Source of the DNA: Pirellulales bacterium
Lineage (GTDB): Bacteria; Planctomycetota; Planctomycetia; Pirellulales; JALHLM01
Reading direction: 5' to 3'
Assembly: GCA_022844585.1 (NCBI GenBank)
Contig: JALHLM010000199.1
Span: forward strand, 1-9,910
DNA: 9,910 nt
The notes beneath the pieces are model-generated. The model was not told the origin of the DNA and ran no database searches. It saw nothing but the letters and a program-made list of their open reading frames with translations. Below are positions 1-7,055 of the stretch, piece after piece (position 1 is the first letter of the stretch; each line of letters begins with the position of its first letter). Made by a program: the position numbers and the translations under genes.

Positions 1-3000
1 AAGCGCTGTCCGCCGAACCGCGCCTTGCCGCCCAGTGGTTGCTGGGTGATGAGCGAGTACGGCCCCGTGGAACGGGCATGCACCTTGTCGTCGACCAGAT
101 GGTGCAACTTGAGCATGTAGATGTAGCCCACCGTGGTGTGCTGCTCCATCCGCTCGCCGGTGCGCCCGTCAAACAACTGCGCCTTGCCGTTTCGCGGCAA
201 CCCGGCTTCCTCAAGGCAATCGTTGATGACGCCTTCGGTGGCGCCATCGAAGACCGGCGTAATCGCCTGGAAGCCGAGCTTGGCACCGGCCCACCCTAAG
301 TGCGTTTCCAAAATCTGGCCCACGTTCATACGACTGGGCACGCCCAGCGGATTGAGCATGATCTGCAAAGACGTTCCGTCGGCCAGGAACGGCATGTCCT
401 CGCGCGGCAGAATCTTGGCGATCACGCCCTTGTTCCCGTGACGGCCGGCCATCTTGTCGCCGACCGAGATCACGCGTTTCGCCGAGACGTAAACCTTGAC
501 CATCTGCAACACGCCGCTGCGCAACTCGTCGCCGCGCTTCATGCTGTTAAGCTTCCGGTCGCGCAGATCGATCGCTTCCTCGACCAGCGGCCACTGCGTC
601 TTGTAGATCTTCTCGATCGCGGCCTTCCGCTCCGGACTGCGAATGTCCAGGTTCTCCAACCGGAACTGCGTCGCTTGTTCGGCGACGTACTTATGTTCCT
701 GATCGCGCACCAGGGCGTTGCCGTCCTCGTCGGTCAGGTGCCGTTGCAACACCTTTTCGATTTCCTCGACCATCGCGCCGAAGGCCAGCGCGATCGAGGC
801 GTTCCCCTCGGCCTCCGCGTCCTTCAGGTCCTTTTCGAACTTCTTGCGCTCGTCTTCGGACAGGCTCATGCGGCGCGAGAACTTCTGCGTGTCGATGACG
901 ATCCCTTCCACGCCGGAAGGCACCTCGAGCGAGTCGTTCTTCACGTCTTCGCCGGCGCGGCCGAAAATCGCGTGCAGCAGCTTTTCTTCCGGCGTCAGTT
1001 CGGTCTTCGACTTCGGCGAAACCTTGCCCACCAGAATGTCGCCCGGGCGGACGAACGTGCCGATCTGCACGATGCCCCCCTCGTCGAGATTGCGCAGGGC
1101 CTTCTCGCTGACGTTGGGAATATCCCGCGTGAACTCCTCGCGGCCGAGCTTGGTCTCGCGAATTTCGATATCGAATTCCTCGATGTGGATCGACGTGTAG
1201 ACGTCGTCCTTCACGAGGTCTTCGCTGATGATAATCGCGTCTTCGAAGTTGAACCCGTCCCAGGCCATGAAGCCGACGAGCACGTTGCGGCCGAGCGCCA
1301 ATTCACCCTTGAAGGTGGCGGCGCCGTCGGCGATCACGTCTCCCTTTTCGACCTTCTGGCCGACGGTCACGAGCGGCTTCTGATTCTGACAGGTCCGCTC
1401 ATTCAGGCCGACGAACTTTCGCAACACGTATTTGTCGTCGCCGATCTCAATCCGGTCGGCGTCGACATAGTTGACCGTGCCCTTCTTGCGGGCGCGAACC
1501 AACATGCCGGAGTTGCGGGCCACATCCCGTTCCATGCCGGTTGCCACAATCGGCGGCTCGGTCACCAACAGCGGGACCGCTTGCCGCTGCATGTTGGAAC
1601 CCATCAACGCGCGATTGGCGTCGTCGTGCTCCAGGAACGGAATCAATCCGGCCGAAACGCCGACCATTTGGCTCGGCGCCACGTCCATGTATTCCACTTC
1701 TTCGACCGGCACCATTTCGAAGTCGGCCCGATACCGGGCGATGATCGTATCGCCTTGCAGCTTGCCGTCCTTGACGACCGCGTCGGCGGGGGCCAGATAC
1801 GCTTCGTTCTCCTGGTCCGCGCGAAGCCAGGTCACCTCGTCGGCAACCTTGCTCTTCGTGACCTTGCGATACGGCGTCACCAGGAAGCCGTATTCATCCA
1901 CCGCGGCATAGATTGCCAGGCTGGAGATCAAACCGATGTTCGTACCTTCCGGCGTCTCGATCGGGCAGATGCGTCCGTAGTGCGAAATATGCACGTCGCG
2001 GACTTCGAAGCCGGCCCGTTTGCGGTTCAAACCGCCGGGACCCAACGCCGACAGCCGCCGTTCGTGCGTCAGCATCGACAGCGGGTTCGTCTGGTCGACG
2101 ACCTGCGAGAGCTCGCCGCGGCCGAAGAAGTATTCGATCGCCGCCGACACGCTCTTCGGATTGATCAGGCTGCGCGGCGTCATGTCAGCCACGTCCTTCA
2201 AGCTCATCCGCTCCTGCACGGTGCGGCGCAACTTGAGGAAGCCCTTGCGCAACTCATCGCAGGCCAACTCGTCGATCGTCCGCAAGCGGCGATTGCCGAG
2301 GTGATCGATGTCGTCGATCTCGGCCGTCGAATCCGCGGCGCGGAGCTTGAGCAAGTAGCGAATCGCCTCGACCAGATCCTCCGGCCGCAGCGTCATTTCG
2401 TTCTCGTCGATCGTCAACGACAACTTGCGGTTGATACGGAACCGCCCGACGCGACCCAGCCGATAACGGTTGGTGTCGTAGAACTTCTCATGGAACAGCG
2501 CGCGGGCCTTCTCCAATTGCGGCGGATTGCCCGGGCGGAGACGCTGATAAATCTTCAGCAACGCCTCTTCGTGGCTCGCCGTGTTGTCTTCCGACAGGCT
2601 GTTGAACACCAACGGATCCTTGGTGTCGCTCATCACCTCGATGCTCGTGAGCCCCGAAGTGCAGATCGTTTCCGCCGCGTTTTTCGTGATCTTATGGCCC
2701 GACTCCAGGATGATCTCGCCGGCCTTTTCGGAGCCGACCGGGTAGACCACGTCGCCGACGGCGATCTTGCCTTCGATCTTCGCCACGCTGCGACCGTCGA
2801 CGACCTTTTCGCTGCTCGTCGTGAAGAACGAGCGCATCAAGTCGACGTCGTGGCTGTACTTCGGGTCCATCGCCCGCAGGAGCGTCATCGCCGAGAACTT
2901 GCCGCTCTGGTCGATGCGGACCGCGAGCGTGTCCTTCTTCGTGACGTTCAGCTCGATCCAACTGCCGCGCTCCGGGATGATGCGGCAGCTATGCAGTTCC

Positions 3001-3482
3001 TTGTCCGCTTCGCGATCGCTCACGAAGTCGACGCCGGGGCTGCGATGCAACTGGCTCACCACGACGCGCTCTGCGCCGTTGATGATGAACTCGCCGCCGC
3101 CCAGCATGATTGGCATGTCGCCGAGGTAGACCTCTTCCTCGACCGGTTGCTCCTTCGTCAGGCGCAGCCAGACCTTGAATGGTCGACCATAGGTCAACCG
3201 CAATTGCCGGCATTCATCCGGCTCGTAGCGCGGCTTGCCCAACTCGTAGCGCAGATATTCCAAGCGGAGCGTCTTGTCGTAGCTCTCGATCGGGAAGATC
3301 TCGCGCAGCACGCCTTCGATGCCCTGGTCTTGGCGCTTATCGGAGGACGATTCGAGCTGCAGAAACGCCGCGTAACTGCGGGTTTGAATTTCCGTCAGGT
3401 CAGGAATCGGGACTTGTTCAAATTGATTGCCAAAACGACGAACTTCCTTCGGGCGCAAACGACGCTCAGCCGATGTGGCCAT
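1..3482 (-). CDS. rpoB: DNA-directed RNA polymerase subunit beta (C-terminus cut by window edge)
   Basis: Beta subunit of bacterial RNA polymerase, forming one side of the active-site cleft and the rifampicin pocket. The frame is open from ATG at 3482 to base 1, about 1160 residues. The last residues read match the family block QQPLGGKARFGGQR, so roughly 70 residues are missing off the left edge. Visible landmarks are the rifampicin region at residues 452-480 (FFGRGELSQVVDQTNPLS, then LSALGPGG), the RICPIETPEGTNIGLI block, and GDKMAGRHGNKGV with the two conserved active-site lysines at about 1010 and 1018. The segment where E. coli beta carries its large SI2 insertion is short here. The start MATSAERRLRPKEVRRFG has AGGAG 11 bases upstream. 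The gene lies 220 bases after rplL, with two hairpins between them. rpoC would be expected next, outside the window. A very long antisense frame covers most of the gene and is a shadow. Confidence 0.98.
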   Translation of the reverse strand, partial: MATSAERRLRPKEVRRFGNQFEQVPIPDLTEIQTRSYAAFLQLESSSDKRQDQGIEGVLREIFPIESYDKTLRLEYLRYELGKPRYEPDECRQLRLTYGRPFKVWLRLTKEQPVEEEVYLGDMPIMLGGGEFIINGAERVVVSQLHRSPGVDFVSDREADKELHSCRIIPERGSWIELNVTKKDTLAVRIDQSGKFSAMTLLRAMDPKYSHDVDLMRSFFTTSSEKVVDGRSVAKIEGKIAVGDVVYPVGSEKAGEIILESGHKITKNAAETICTSGLTSIEVMSDTKDPLVFNSLSEDNTASHEEALLKIYQRLRPGNPPQLEKARALFHEKFYDTNRYRLGRVGRFRINRKLSLTIDENEMTLRPEDLVEAIRYLLKLRAADSTAEIDDIDHLGNRRLRTIDELACDELRKGFLKLRRTVQERMSLKDVADMTPRSLINPKSVSAAIEYFFGRGELSQVVDQTNPLSMLTHERRLSALGPGGLNRKRAGFEVRDVHISHYGRICPIETPEGTNIGLISSLAIYAAVDEYGFLVTPYRKVTKSKVADEVTWLRADQENEAYLAPADAVVKDGKLQGDTIIARYRADFEMVPVEEVEYMDVAPSQMVGVSAGLIPFLEHDDANRALMGSNMQRQAVPLLVTEPPIVATGMERDVARNSGMLVRARKKGTVNYVDADRIEIGDDKYVLRKFVGLNERTCQNQKPLVTVGQKVEKGDVIADGAATFKGELALGRNVLVGFMAWDGFNFEDAIIISEDLVKDDVYTSIHIEEFDIEIRETKLGREEFTRDIPNVSEKALRNLDEGGIVQIGTFVRPGDILVGKVSPKSKTELTPEEKLLHAIFGRAGEDVKNDSLEVPSGVEGIVIDTQKFSRRMSLSEDERKKFEKDLKDAEAEGNASIALAFGAMVEEIEKVLQRHLTDEDGNALVRDQEHKYVAEQATQFRLENLDIRSPERKAAIEKIYKTQWPLVEEAIDLRDRKLNSMKRGDELRSGVLQMVKVYVSAKRVISVGDKMAGRHGNKGVIAKILPREDMPFLADGTSLQIMLNPLGVPSRMNVGQILETHLGWAGAKLGFQAITPVFDGATEGVINDCLEEAGLPRNGKAQLFDGRTGERMEQHTTVGYIYMLKLHHLVDDKVHARSTGPYSLITQQPLGGKARFGGQR

Positions 3483-3605
3483 AACGGGTCCTGCTCCTGG
3501 AGACGGGTGCGGGAAGACGGGGCGAGGTGGGCGCGCAGGCGCAGCGGGAAGCGCGGCGTGCCACTAATGAAGGCGGCCAATTCCGGATCAATGGCATAGG
3601 TGCAA

Positions 3606-3639
3606 GCGCGCTGGACCCATCCGTGAAAGGCCAGCGCGC
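3606..3639 (-). repeat. 9-bp perfect inverted repeat upstream of rpoB
   Basis: The arms gcgcgctgg (3606-3614) and ccagcgcgc (3631-3639) are exact reverse complements around a 16-base loop. The hairpin is GC-rich and lies about 125 bases before the rpoB start. No U-run follows on the transcribed strand, which argues for an mRNA processing or pausing element over a terminator. Confidence 0.6.
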
Positions 3640-3665
3640 AACAGACAGGTTGGGAGGGAGACCGT

Positions 3666-3691
3666 AATCGTACCCCATCGGGGTTACGATT
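3666..3691 (-). repeat. Bulged hairpin just after rplL
   Basis: On the transcript, AAUCGUAACCCC pairs with GGGGUACGAUU around a GAU loop. This makes an 11-bp stem with one bulged base, starting 11 bases after the rplL stop. The following transcript (ACGGUCUCCC) is not U-rich. It is probably a 3'-end stabiliser, processing site or partial attenuator for rplL mRNA. Confidence 0.6.
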
Positions 3692-3702
3692 GCTAGCACA
3701 CC

Positions 3703-4116
3703 CTACTTAACTGCGACTTTCGCACCCGCGGCTTCCAGCTCGGTCTTGAGCTTGGCCGCGTCTTCCTTCGAAACGCCTTCCTTGACCTTGCTCGGGACCC
3801 CTTCGACCAGGTCCTTGGCTTCCTTGAGACCCAATCCCGTGGCGGCGCGGACGACCTTGATCACGTTGATCTTGTTGTCGCCGAAGCCTTCCAGCAGCAC
3901 CGTGAACTCGGTCTGCTCTTCCACGGGCGCGGCAGCGCCGCCGCCGCCGGGTCCGGCAGCCATCATCACGGCGCCACCGGCGGCCGGTTCGATGCCGTGT
4001 ACGTCCTTGAGGTAGTCGCTCAATTCCTTGGCTTGCTTGAGCGTGAGGGCGACGATCTGATCGCCCAGGGTCGTCGTCGTGGCGGAAAATTCGCGTGCGG
4101 GAGCGTCAGTGGCCAT
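3703..4116 (-). CDS. rplL: 50S ribosomal protein L7/L12
   Basis: Stalk protein that binds L10 as dimers and recruits and stimulates the translational GTPases (EF-Tu, EF-G). The product is 137 residues. Residues 18-45 resemble the N-terminal dimerisation domain, about 46-64 form an Ala/Gly/Pro hinge, and from 68 on is the C-terminal domain with the hallmark ATGLGLKEAKDLVE at about 92-105. About 17 extra residues (MATDAPAREFSATTTTL) precede the usual N-terminus. ATG 4116 is the only sensible start, because the next Met lies in the hinge. AAAGGAAC sits about 9 bases upstream. The gene ends with TAG at 3703-3705. It follows rplJ after 171 bases that include a terminator-like hairpin. Confidence 0.97.
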   Translation of the reverse strand: MATDAPAREFSATTTTLGDQIVALTLKQAKELSDYLKDVHGIEPAAGGAVMMAAGPGGGGAAAPVEEQTEFTVLLEGFGDNKINVIKVVRAATGLGLKEAKDLVEGVPSKVKEGVSKEDAAKLKTELEAAGAKVAVK

Positions 4117-4287
4117 GGCCGTGCGGTTCCTTTCTTCGATGCCTTCTCGAGCCTACCCACTCACGTGGATCGCCCGTGCAAGTGCTTGGTGGAAATCAGT
4201 TTGCGTTTATGTTCAAAATCCCGGCTGCGGCCGGAACGTCATTCAATGAAGTCTGCTTCGGCAGTCGTTTTGCAACGACCGCGTGAA
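4117..4287 (-). other. rplJ-rplL intercistronic spacer
   Basis: This 171-base non-coding spacer separates rplJ and rplL. Its clearest element is the hairpin with U-tract at 4215-4236. The Shine-Dalgarno sequence of rplL lies at its left end (4126-4133). A separate rplL promoter would make sense because L12 is needed in several copies per L10, but I see no convincing -35/-10 pair. Confidence 0.55.
4215..4236 (-). terminator. Terminator-like hairpin between rplJ and rplL
   Basis: On the transcript, UUCCGGC pairs with GCCGGGA (7 bp with one U-G wobble) around the tetraloop CGCA and is immediately followed by UUUUG. That is the architecture of a weak intrinsic terminator or attenuator. The stem is short and the U-tract has only four residues, so partial termination or a pause is more likely than a full stop. 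Confidence 0.45.
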
Positions 4288-4857
4288 TTACTCTGCGGCG
4301 GGGGCCGCTTCGGCCTCGCCGGCCGCGGCCGGCTCTTCGTCGGCGCCTTCCGCCTTCTTGTCGACCTGGCTGGCGAGCATTCCGCCCGGGCCCAGCAACT
4401 GGCTGGAAAGCTTGGCTCCCGGCGACAGAATCTGTCCCAGCAGCAAGCTCAACTGTTCCTGTCGGGTCGGCCACTTGGCGACGTCCTTGACGTCTTCCGC
4501 GGTCAGCCGCGCCCCGTCCAGAACCCCTCCGCGGGTTTCCAGCTTCTGGAATTCCTTGCTTTCGCCGAGCTTGGTGAGGATCTTGGCGAGCGAGACGATG
4601 TCCTCACCCCCCCACAACACCGCCAGCGAACCCTCGGCCTGCGCGAAGGCCGCCGACAACGGCGTCCCCTCGGTGGCGCGACGAGCGAGGCTGTTTTTCA
4701 CAACCATCAGCCCGACATTCTCTTTTTGCAACTCCATCCGCAACCGGTTATTGGTGACGCCGTCAAGCGCCGACAAGTTCACCAGCAGGGCATGCTCCAT
4801 CCCCGTCAGGCGATTGCGAATGTGATCGGTAATCAGGTCTTTGACAAACTTGCTCAT
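4288..4857 (-). CDS. rplJ: 50S ribosomal protein L10
   Basis: Base of the ribosomal stalk. It binds 23S rRNA together with L11 and carries L7/L12 dimers on its C-terminal helix. The product is 189 residues, longer than the usual 165-175. The N-terminal globular domain (residues 1 to about 130) includes the conserved NSLARRA stretch at 55-61. Residues about 140-168 contain L-rich, P-punctuated segments (LSPGAKLSSQLLGPGGMLASQ) that fit the L12-binding helix. From 167 on there is an acidic Ala/Glu tail (KKAEGADEEP onward) that explains the extra length. The start ATG 4857 gives the family-like MSKFVKDLITDHI. No clear Shine-Dalgarno sequence precedes it, and rplA ends only 46 bases upstream, so translation may be coupled to rplA. 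Confidence 0.97.
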   Translation of the reverse strand: MSKFVKDLITDHIRNRLTGMEHALLVNLSALDGVTNNRLRMELQKENVGLMVVKNSLARRATEGTPLSAAFAQAEGSLAVLWGGEDIVSLAKILTKLGESKEFQKLETRGGVLDGARLTAEDVKDVAKWPTRQEQLSLLLGQILSPGAKLSSQLLGPGGMLASQVDKKAEGADEEPAAAGEAEAAPAAE

Positions 4858-4903
4858 GGGAATCGCACAACTTTTCGGCGACAGTGATTTAGTGAGTTGC
4901 GGC

Positions 4904-5584
4904 CTAGACCGCGATGCGAACGCCCGGGCTCATCGTCGCGCTAATCGCCACGCCCTTCAGGTAGTGGCCTTTCACGCTGTTCGGTTTGAGTCCGAGGACG
5001 AAATTCATGAACGCTTGGATGTTCTCTTGCAGCTTCGGCGCGTCGAAGCTGAGCTTGCCGACCACGGCGTGAACGACGCCGCCGGCGTCATTGCGGAATT
5101 CCACCTTGCCGGCCTTGTATTCCTTGACCGTCTTGGCGATTTCCGGCGTCACCGTCCCGGCGCGCGGCGAAGGCATCAACCCGCGCGGGCCGAGCACTTT
5201 ACCGAGCGGGCCCACCAGGCCCATCATGTCCGGCGCGGCGATGCAGACGTCGAATTCCGTCCAGCCGTCTTTGATTTTCTTCGCCATGTCTTCGGCGCCG
5301 ACCTCGTCTGCGCCGGCTTGCTTGGCCTGCTCCGCCAAATCTCCCTTGGCGAACACGATCACGCGTTGCGTCTTGCCGATGCCGTGCGGCAGTACGATCG
5401 AACCGCGGACCAATTGATCGGCCTGCTTGGCGTCGATCCCCAGGCGCATCGCGATCTCGACCGTCTGGTCGAACTTGGTCGTGCCGAACTGCTTCAACAG
5501 TTGCACGCCCGCGTCGAGCGCCACCGGGTCTTCCGACTTGCGCTGTTCGAGCAACGCTCGGTATCGTTTGGATTGCTTACTCAT
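4904..5584 (-). CDS. rplA: 50S ribosomal protein L1
   Basis: L1 forms the mobile L1 stalk that helps release deacylated tRNA from the E site. In many bacteria it also represses its own operon by binding the mRNA. The product is 226 residues, close to the family norm. The L1 signature MMGLVGPLGKVLGPRGLMP occupies residues 120-138, followed by SPRAGT. The C-terminal half has the expected VEFRND and GHYLKG stretches. ATG 5584 gives MSKQSKRYRALLE. Only a weak GAAG precedes it, so start selection rests on family fit. The gene ends with TAG at 4904-4906. It is separated from rplK by 141 bases holding a REP/BIME-like pair. Confidence 0.98.
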   Translation of the reverse strand: MSKQSKRYRALLEQRKSEDPVALDAGVQLLKQFGTTKFDQTVEIAMRLGIDAKQADQLVRGSIVLPHGIGKTQRVIVFAKGDLAEQAKQAGADEVGAEDMAKKIKDGWTEFDVCIAAPDMMGLVGPLGKVLGPRGLMPSPRAGTVTPEIAKTVKEYKAGKVEFRNDAGGVVHAVVGKLSFDAPKLQENIQAFMNFVLGLKPNSVKGHYLKGVAISATMSPGVRIAV

Positions 5585-5624
5585 GACTTCACAACTGCTC
5601 TGGTGACTCTTGTCTTCTGTTTCT

Positions 5625-5703
5625 TCTGTAGCCGAGGTCTGTGACCTCGGTCGTTGAATGTACTTGCGTCCGCTCCACCGACCTCACAGAGGCCAGCTAC
5701 AGA
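5625..5703. repeat. REP/BIME-like inverted repeat pair between rplK and rplA
   Basis: Two related 23-base units face each other. The plus-strand unit at 5628-5650 is GTAG plus CCGAGGTC-TGT-GACCTCGG, a perfect 8-bp stem with a 3-base loop. The minus-strand unit at 5678-5700 is GTAG plus CTGGCCTC-TGT-GAGGTCGG, the same stem-loop with two G-U-compatible pairs. The spacer is 27 bases, and flanking TCT extends the symmetry to 5625-5703. A GTAG tetranucleotide at the 5' foot of a small hairpin, in head-to-head pairs, is the hallmark of REP elements mobilised by RAYT (TnpA-REP) transposases. No RAYT gene is in the window. Genome-wide copy number is not visible from here. Confidence 0.7.
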
Positions 5704-5725
5704 CTACGGGCATGTATGCAGGCGG

Positions 5726-6151
5726 CTAGCCTTCGATCGTAATGCCCATGCTCCGCGCCGTCCCTTCGACCATCCGCTCGGCGTGGCCGGGGTCGCGGGC
5801 GTTCAGGTCGGCCAGCTTGAGCTTGACGATCTCCTGGACCTGCGCCCGGGTGACCTTGCCGACCTTTTCCTTGTTCGGAGTGCCAGAACCCTTGGCGACG
5901 CTCGCGGCCTTTTTCAACAACGCGGCCGCCGGCGGGCTCTTCGTCACGAAGTCGAACGAGCGATCGTTGTACACGTTGACCACCACGGGAATCGGCATGC
6001 CGCCGGCTTCCTTGGTGCGCTCATTGAACTGTTGCACGAACTGGCCGAGGTTGATGCCGAAGCGGCCCAACGACGTACCGACCGGAGGGGCCGGAGTGGC
6101 CTGACCGCCCGGAACCTGAAACTTCACCGTACCCGTCAACTGCTTCGCCAT
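5726..6151 (-). CDS. rplK: 50S ribosomal protein L11
   Basis: L11 folds onto the GTPase-associated centre of 23S rRNA, next to L10, and takes part in factor binding, the thiostrepton response and RelA activation. The product is 141 residues, the usual length. The N-terminal domain carries the proline-rich PAPPVGTSLGRFGINLGQF (residues 21-39), corresponding to the PSPPVGPALG block of E. coli. The C-terminal rRNA-binding domain runs from about 73 and ends in the family-typical GTARSMGITIEG. ATG 6151 gives MAKQLTGTVKFQVPGG. Only a weak GGA lies upstream, so translation may depend on leader structure. It follows nusG after 89 bases containing a two-stem hairpin that could be an L1 operator. Confidence 0.97.
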   Translation of the reverse strand: MAKQLTGTVKFQVPGGQATPAPPVGTSLGRFGINLGQFVQQFNERTKEAGGMPIPVVVNVYNDRSFDFVTKSPPAAALLKKAASVAKGSGTPNKEKVGKVTRAQVQEIVKLKLADLNARDPGHAERMVEGTARSMGITIEG

Positions 6152-6178
6152 GGGATCCGCTCTGATTCAGCCAAGGTA

Positions 6179-6219
6179 GTTGCTTCGCGTGTCGAACGCG
6201 TTCGTTCGACGCCAGCAAC
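6179..6219 (-). promoter_or_regulatory. Two-stem hairpin in the rplK leader (possible L1 operator)
   Basis: On the transcript, GUUGCU pairs with AGCAAC as a 6-bp lower stem and GUCGAAC pairs with GUUCGAC as a 7-bp upper stem with a six-base loop. An asymmetric internal loop (GGC against ACGCGA) separates them. It starts 21 bases after the nusG stop and ends 27 bases before the rplK start. In E. coli, L1 represses rplK-rplA by binding a structured site in this leader, so this is the natural place for such an operator. I cannot confirm the specific L1 recognition bases. Confidence 0.4.
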
Positions 6220-6240
6220 GCCGTTTGTTGATTTGTATCG

Positions 6241-6963
6241 TTAGACCGATTCGACCTGCCAATATTCCAATTCGACGGGGGTCGAGCGTCCGAAGATGTT
6301 GATCATCACCGTGACGCGACCGCTCCCTTCATCGATGCTGCCCACATCCCCTTCGAAGTTCTCGAAGGTGCCCTCGTTGATTTTGACTTTGTCGCCGACG
6401 CCGAAACTGATCTTCGGTTTCGGCCCCTTTTCCTTCGTCTCCGCGCTTTCCATCACGAGGATCTTCGAGACCTCGTGCGGCAGCATCGGCGTTGGTTTGC
6501 CGCCGGCGCCCGTGAAATCGCCCACACCCGGGGTGTCGCGCACCAGGTACCAGGTATCGTCGTTGTATTCCATGTGGACGACGATGTAGCCCGGATACAG
6601 CTTGCGCTTGACGACCTTCTTCTTGCCCCCTTTGATCTCCGTCACCATCTCGGTCGGCACGATGATGTCGCCGAAGAAGCCTTCCAGTCCCGCGATCTGA
6701 ATCCGGCGTTGCAGGGCGTCGCGAATGCTGTCTTCGCGATTGCTCTGCACCTTCAGGATGTACCACTCGCGGATGCCCGTGGGTTCCGGCGAATCGGGCG
6801 TGAATTCCTCGACCGGCGGCCGTGGCGTCGACGACGCCGGCGTGCTGGCGGCCCCGTTGGACTCGGGCTCAGGCGCAAGCTCAGCGGCCGGCTCCGGCGC
6901 CATGGGTTCGGCGCCGGGCGATTCGATGGGCTCGCCGGTTGGTTCCTGAGTCTCGTCCGTCAC
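6241..6963 (-). CDS. nusG: Transcription termination/antitermination factor NusG with acidic N-terminal extension
   Basis: NusG binds RNA polymerase through its NGN domain and contacts Rho or ribosomal protein S10 through its KOW domain. The NGN domain begins at IREWYILKVQSN (from residue 64) and includes FFGDIIVPTE and YPGYIVVHM. The KOW domain spans about 187-240 (FGVGDKVKINEG to FGRSTPVELEYWQVE). I chose GTG 6963 because GGGGAAAGGG lies 8 bases upstream. This gives 240 residues and leaves a 92-base gap after secE. The frame stays open up to ATG 7098, but that start would overlap secE by 43 bases and adds unconserved sequence. ATG 6903 is also possible but lacks a ribosome-binding site. Residues 1-63 form an unusual disordered-looking extension rich in Pro, Glu, Ala and Ser. 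Confidence 0.93.
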   Translation of the reverse strand: MTDETQEPTGEPIESPGAEPMAPEPAAELAPEPESNGAASTPASSTPRPPVEEFTPDSPEPTGIREWYILKVQSNREDSIRDALQRRIQIAGLEGFFGDIIVPTEMVTEIKGGKKKVVKRKLYPGYIVVHMEYNDDTWYLVRDTPGVGDFTGAGGKPTPMLPHEVSKILVMESAETKEKGPKPKISFGVGDKVKINEGTFENFEGDVGSIDEGSGRVTVMINIFGRSTPVELEYWQVESV

Positions 6964-7055
6964 TTCAATTACCCTTTCCCCGTCTTCGAGGCCCACGCCC
7001 ACGCGGCGCGCCTCGTCTGACAAAAGTCCGATGCCACACGTGAAACCGTGCGGAA

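Larger units (their letters stand above)
3483..3702 (-). other. rplL-rpoB intercistronic spacer with two hairpins
   Basis: This 220-base spacer is the longest in the protein-coding part and holds no convincing gene. In transcription order it contains a bulged 11-bp inverted repeat at 3666-3691 and a perfect 9-bp inverted repeat at 3606-3639. Neither is followed by a U-tract, so neither looks like a full intrinsic terminator. In E. coli the equivalent spacer carries an attenuator and an RNase III processing site that set rpoB expression below that of the ribosomal proteins. An analogous role here is inference. Confidence 0.7.

Noticed and set aside
300..3599. Open frame of 1099 codons on the plus strand
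   Set aside because: It lies entirely antisense to rpoB and has the Arg/Asp/Leu/His-rich composition typical of the reverse of a GC-rich gene. No family motif is visible and rpoB fully explains the stretch.
4858..4903. L10-type leader upstream of rplJ
   Set aside because: Only 46 bases separate rplA and rplJ, and I see no convincing fold in them. A site reaching into rplA cannot be judged by eye.
3997..5644. Long plus-strand frames across rplJ and rplA
   Set aside because: Both are antisense shadows of clearly identified ribosomal protein genes.
6475..7020. Plus-strand frame of 181 codons over nusG
   Set aside because: Antisense shadow; low-complexity Arg/His-rich translation.
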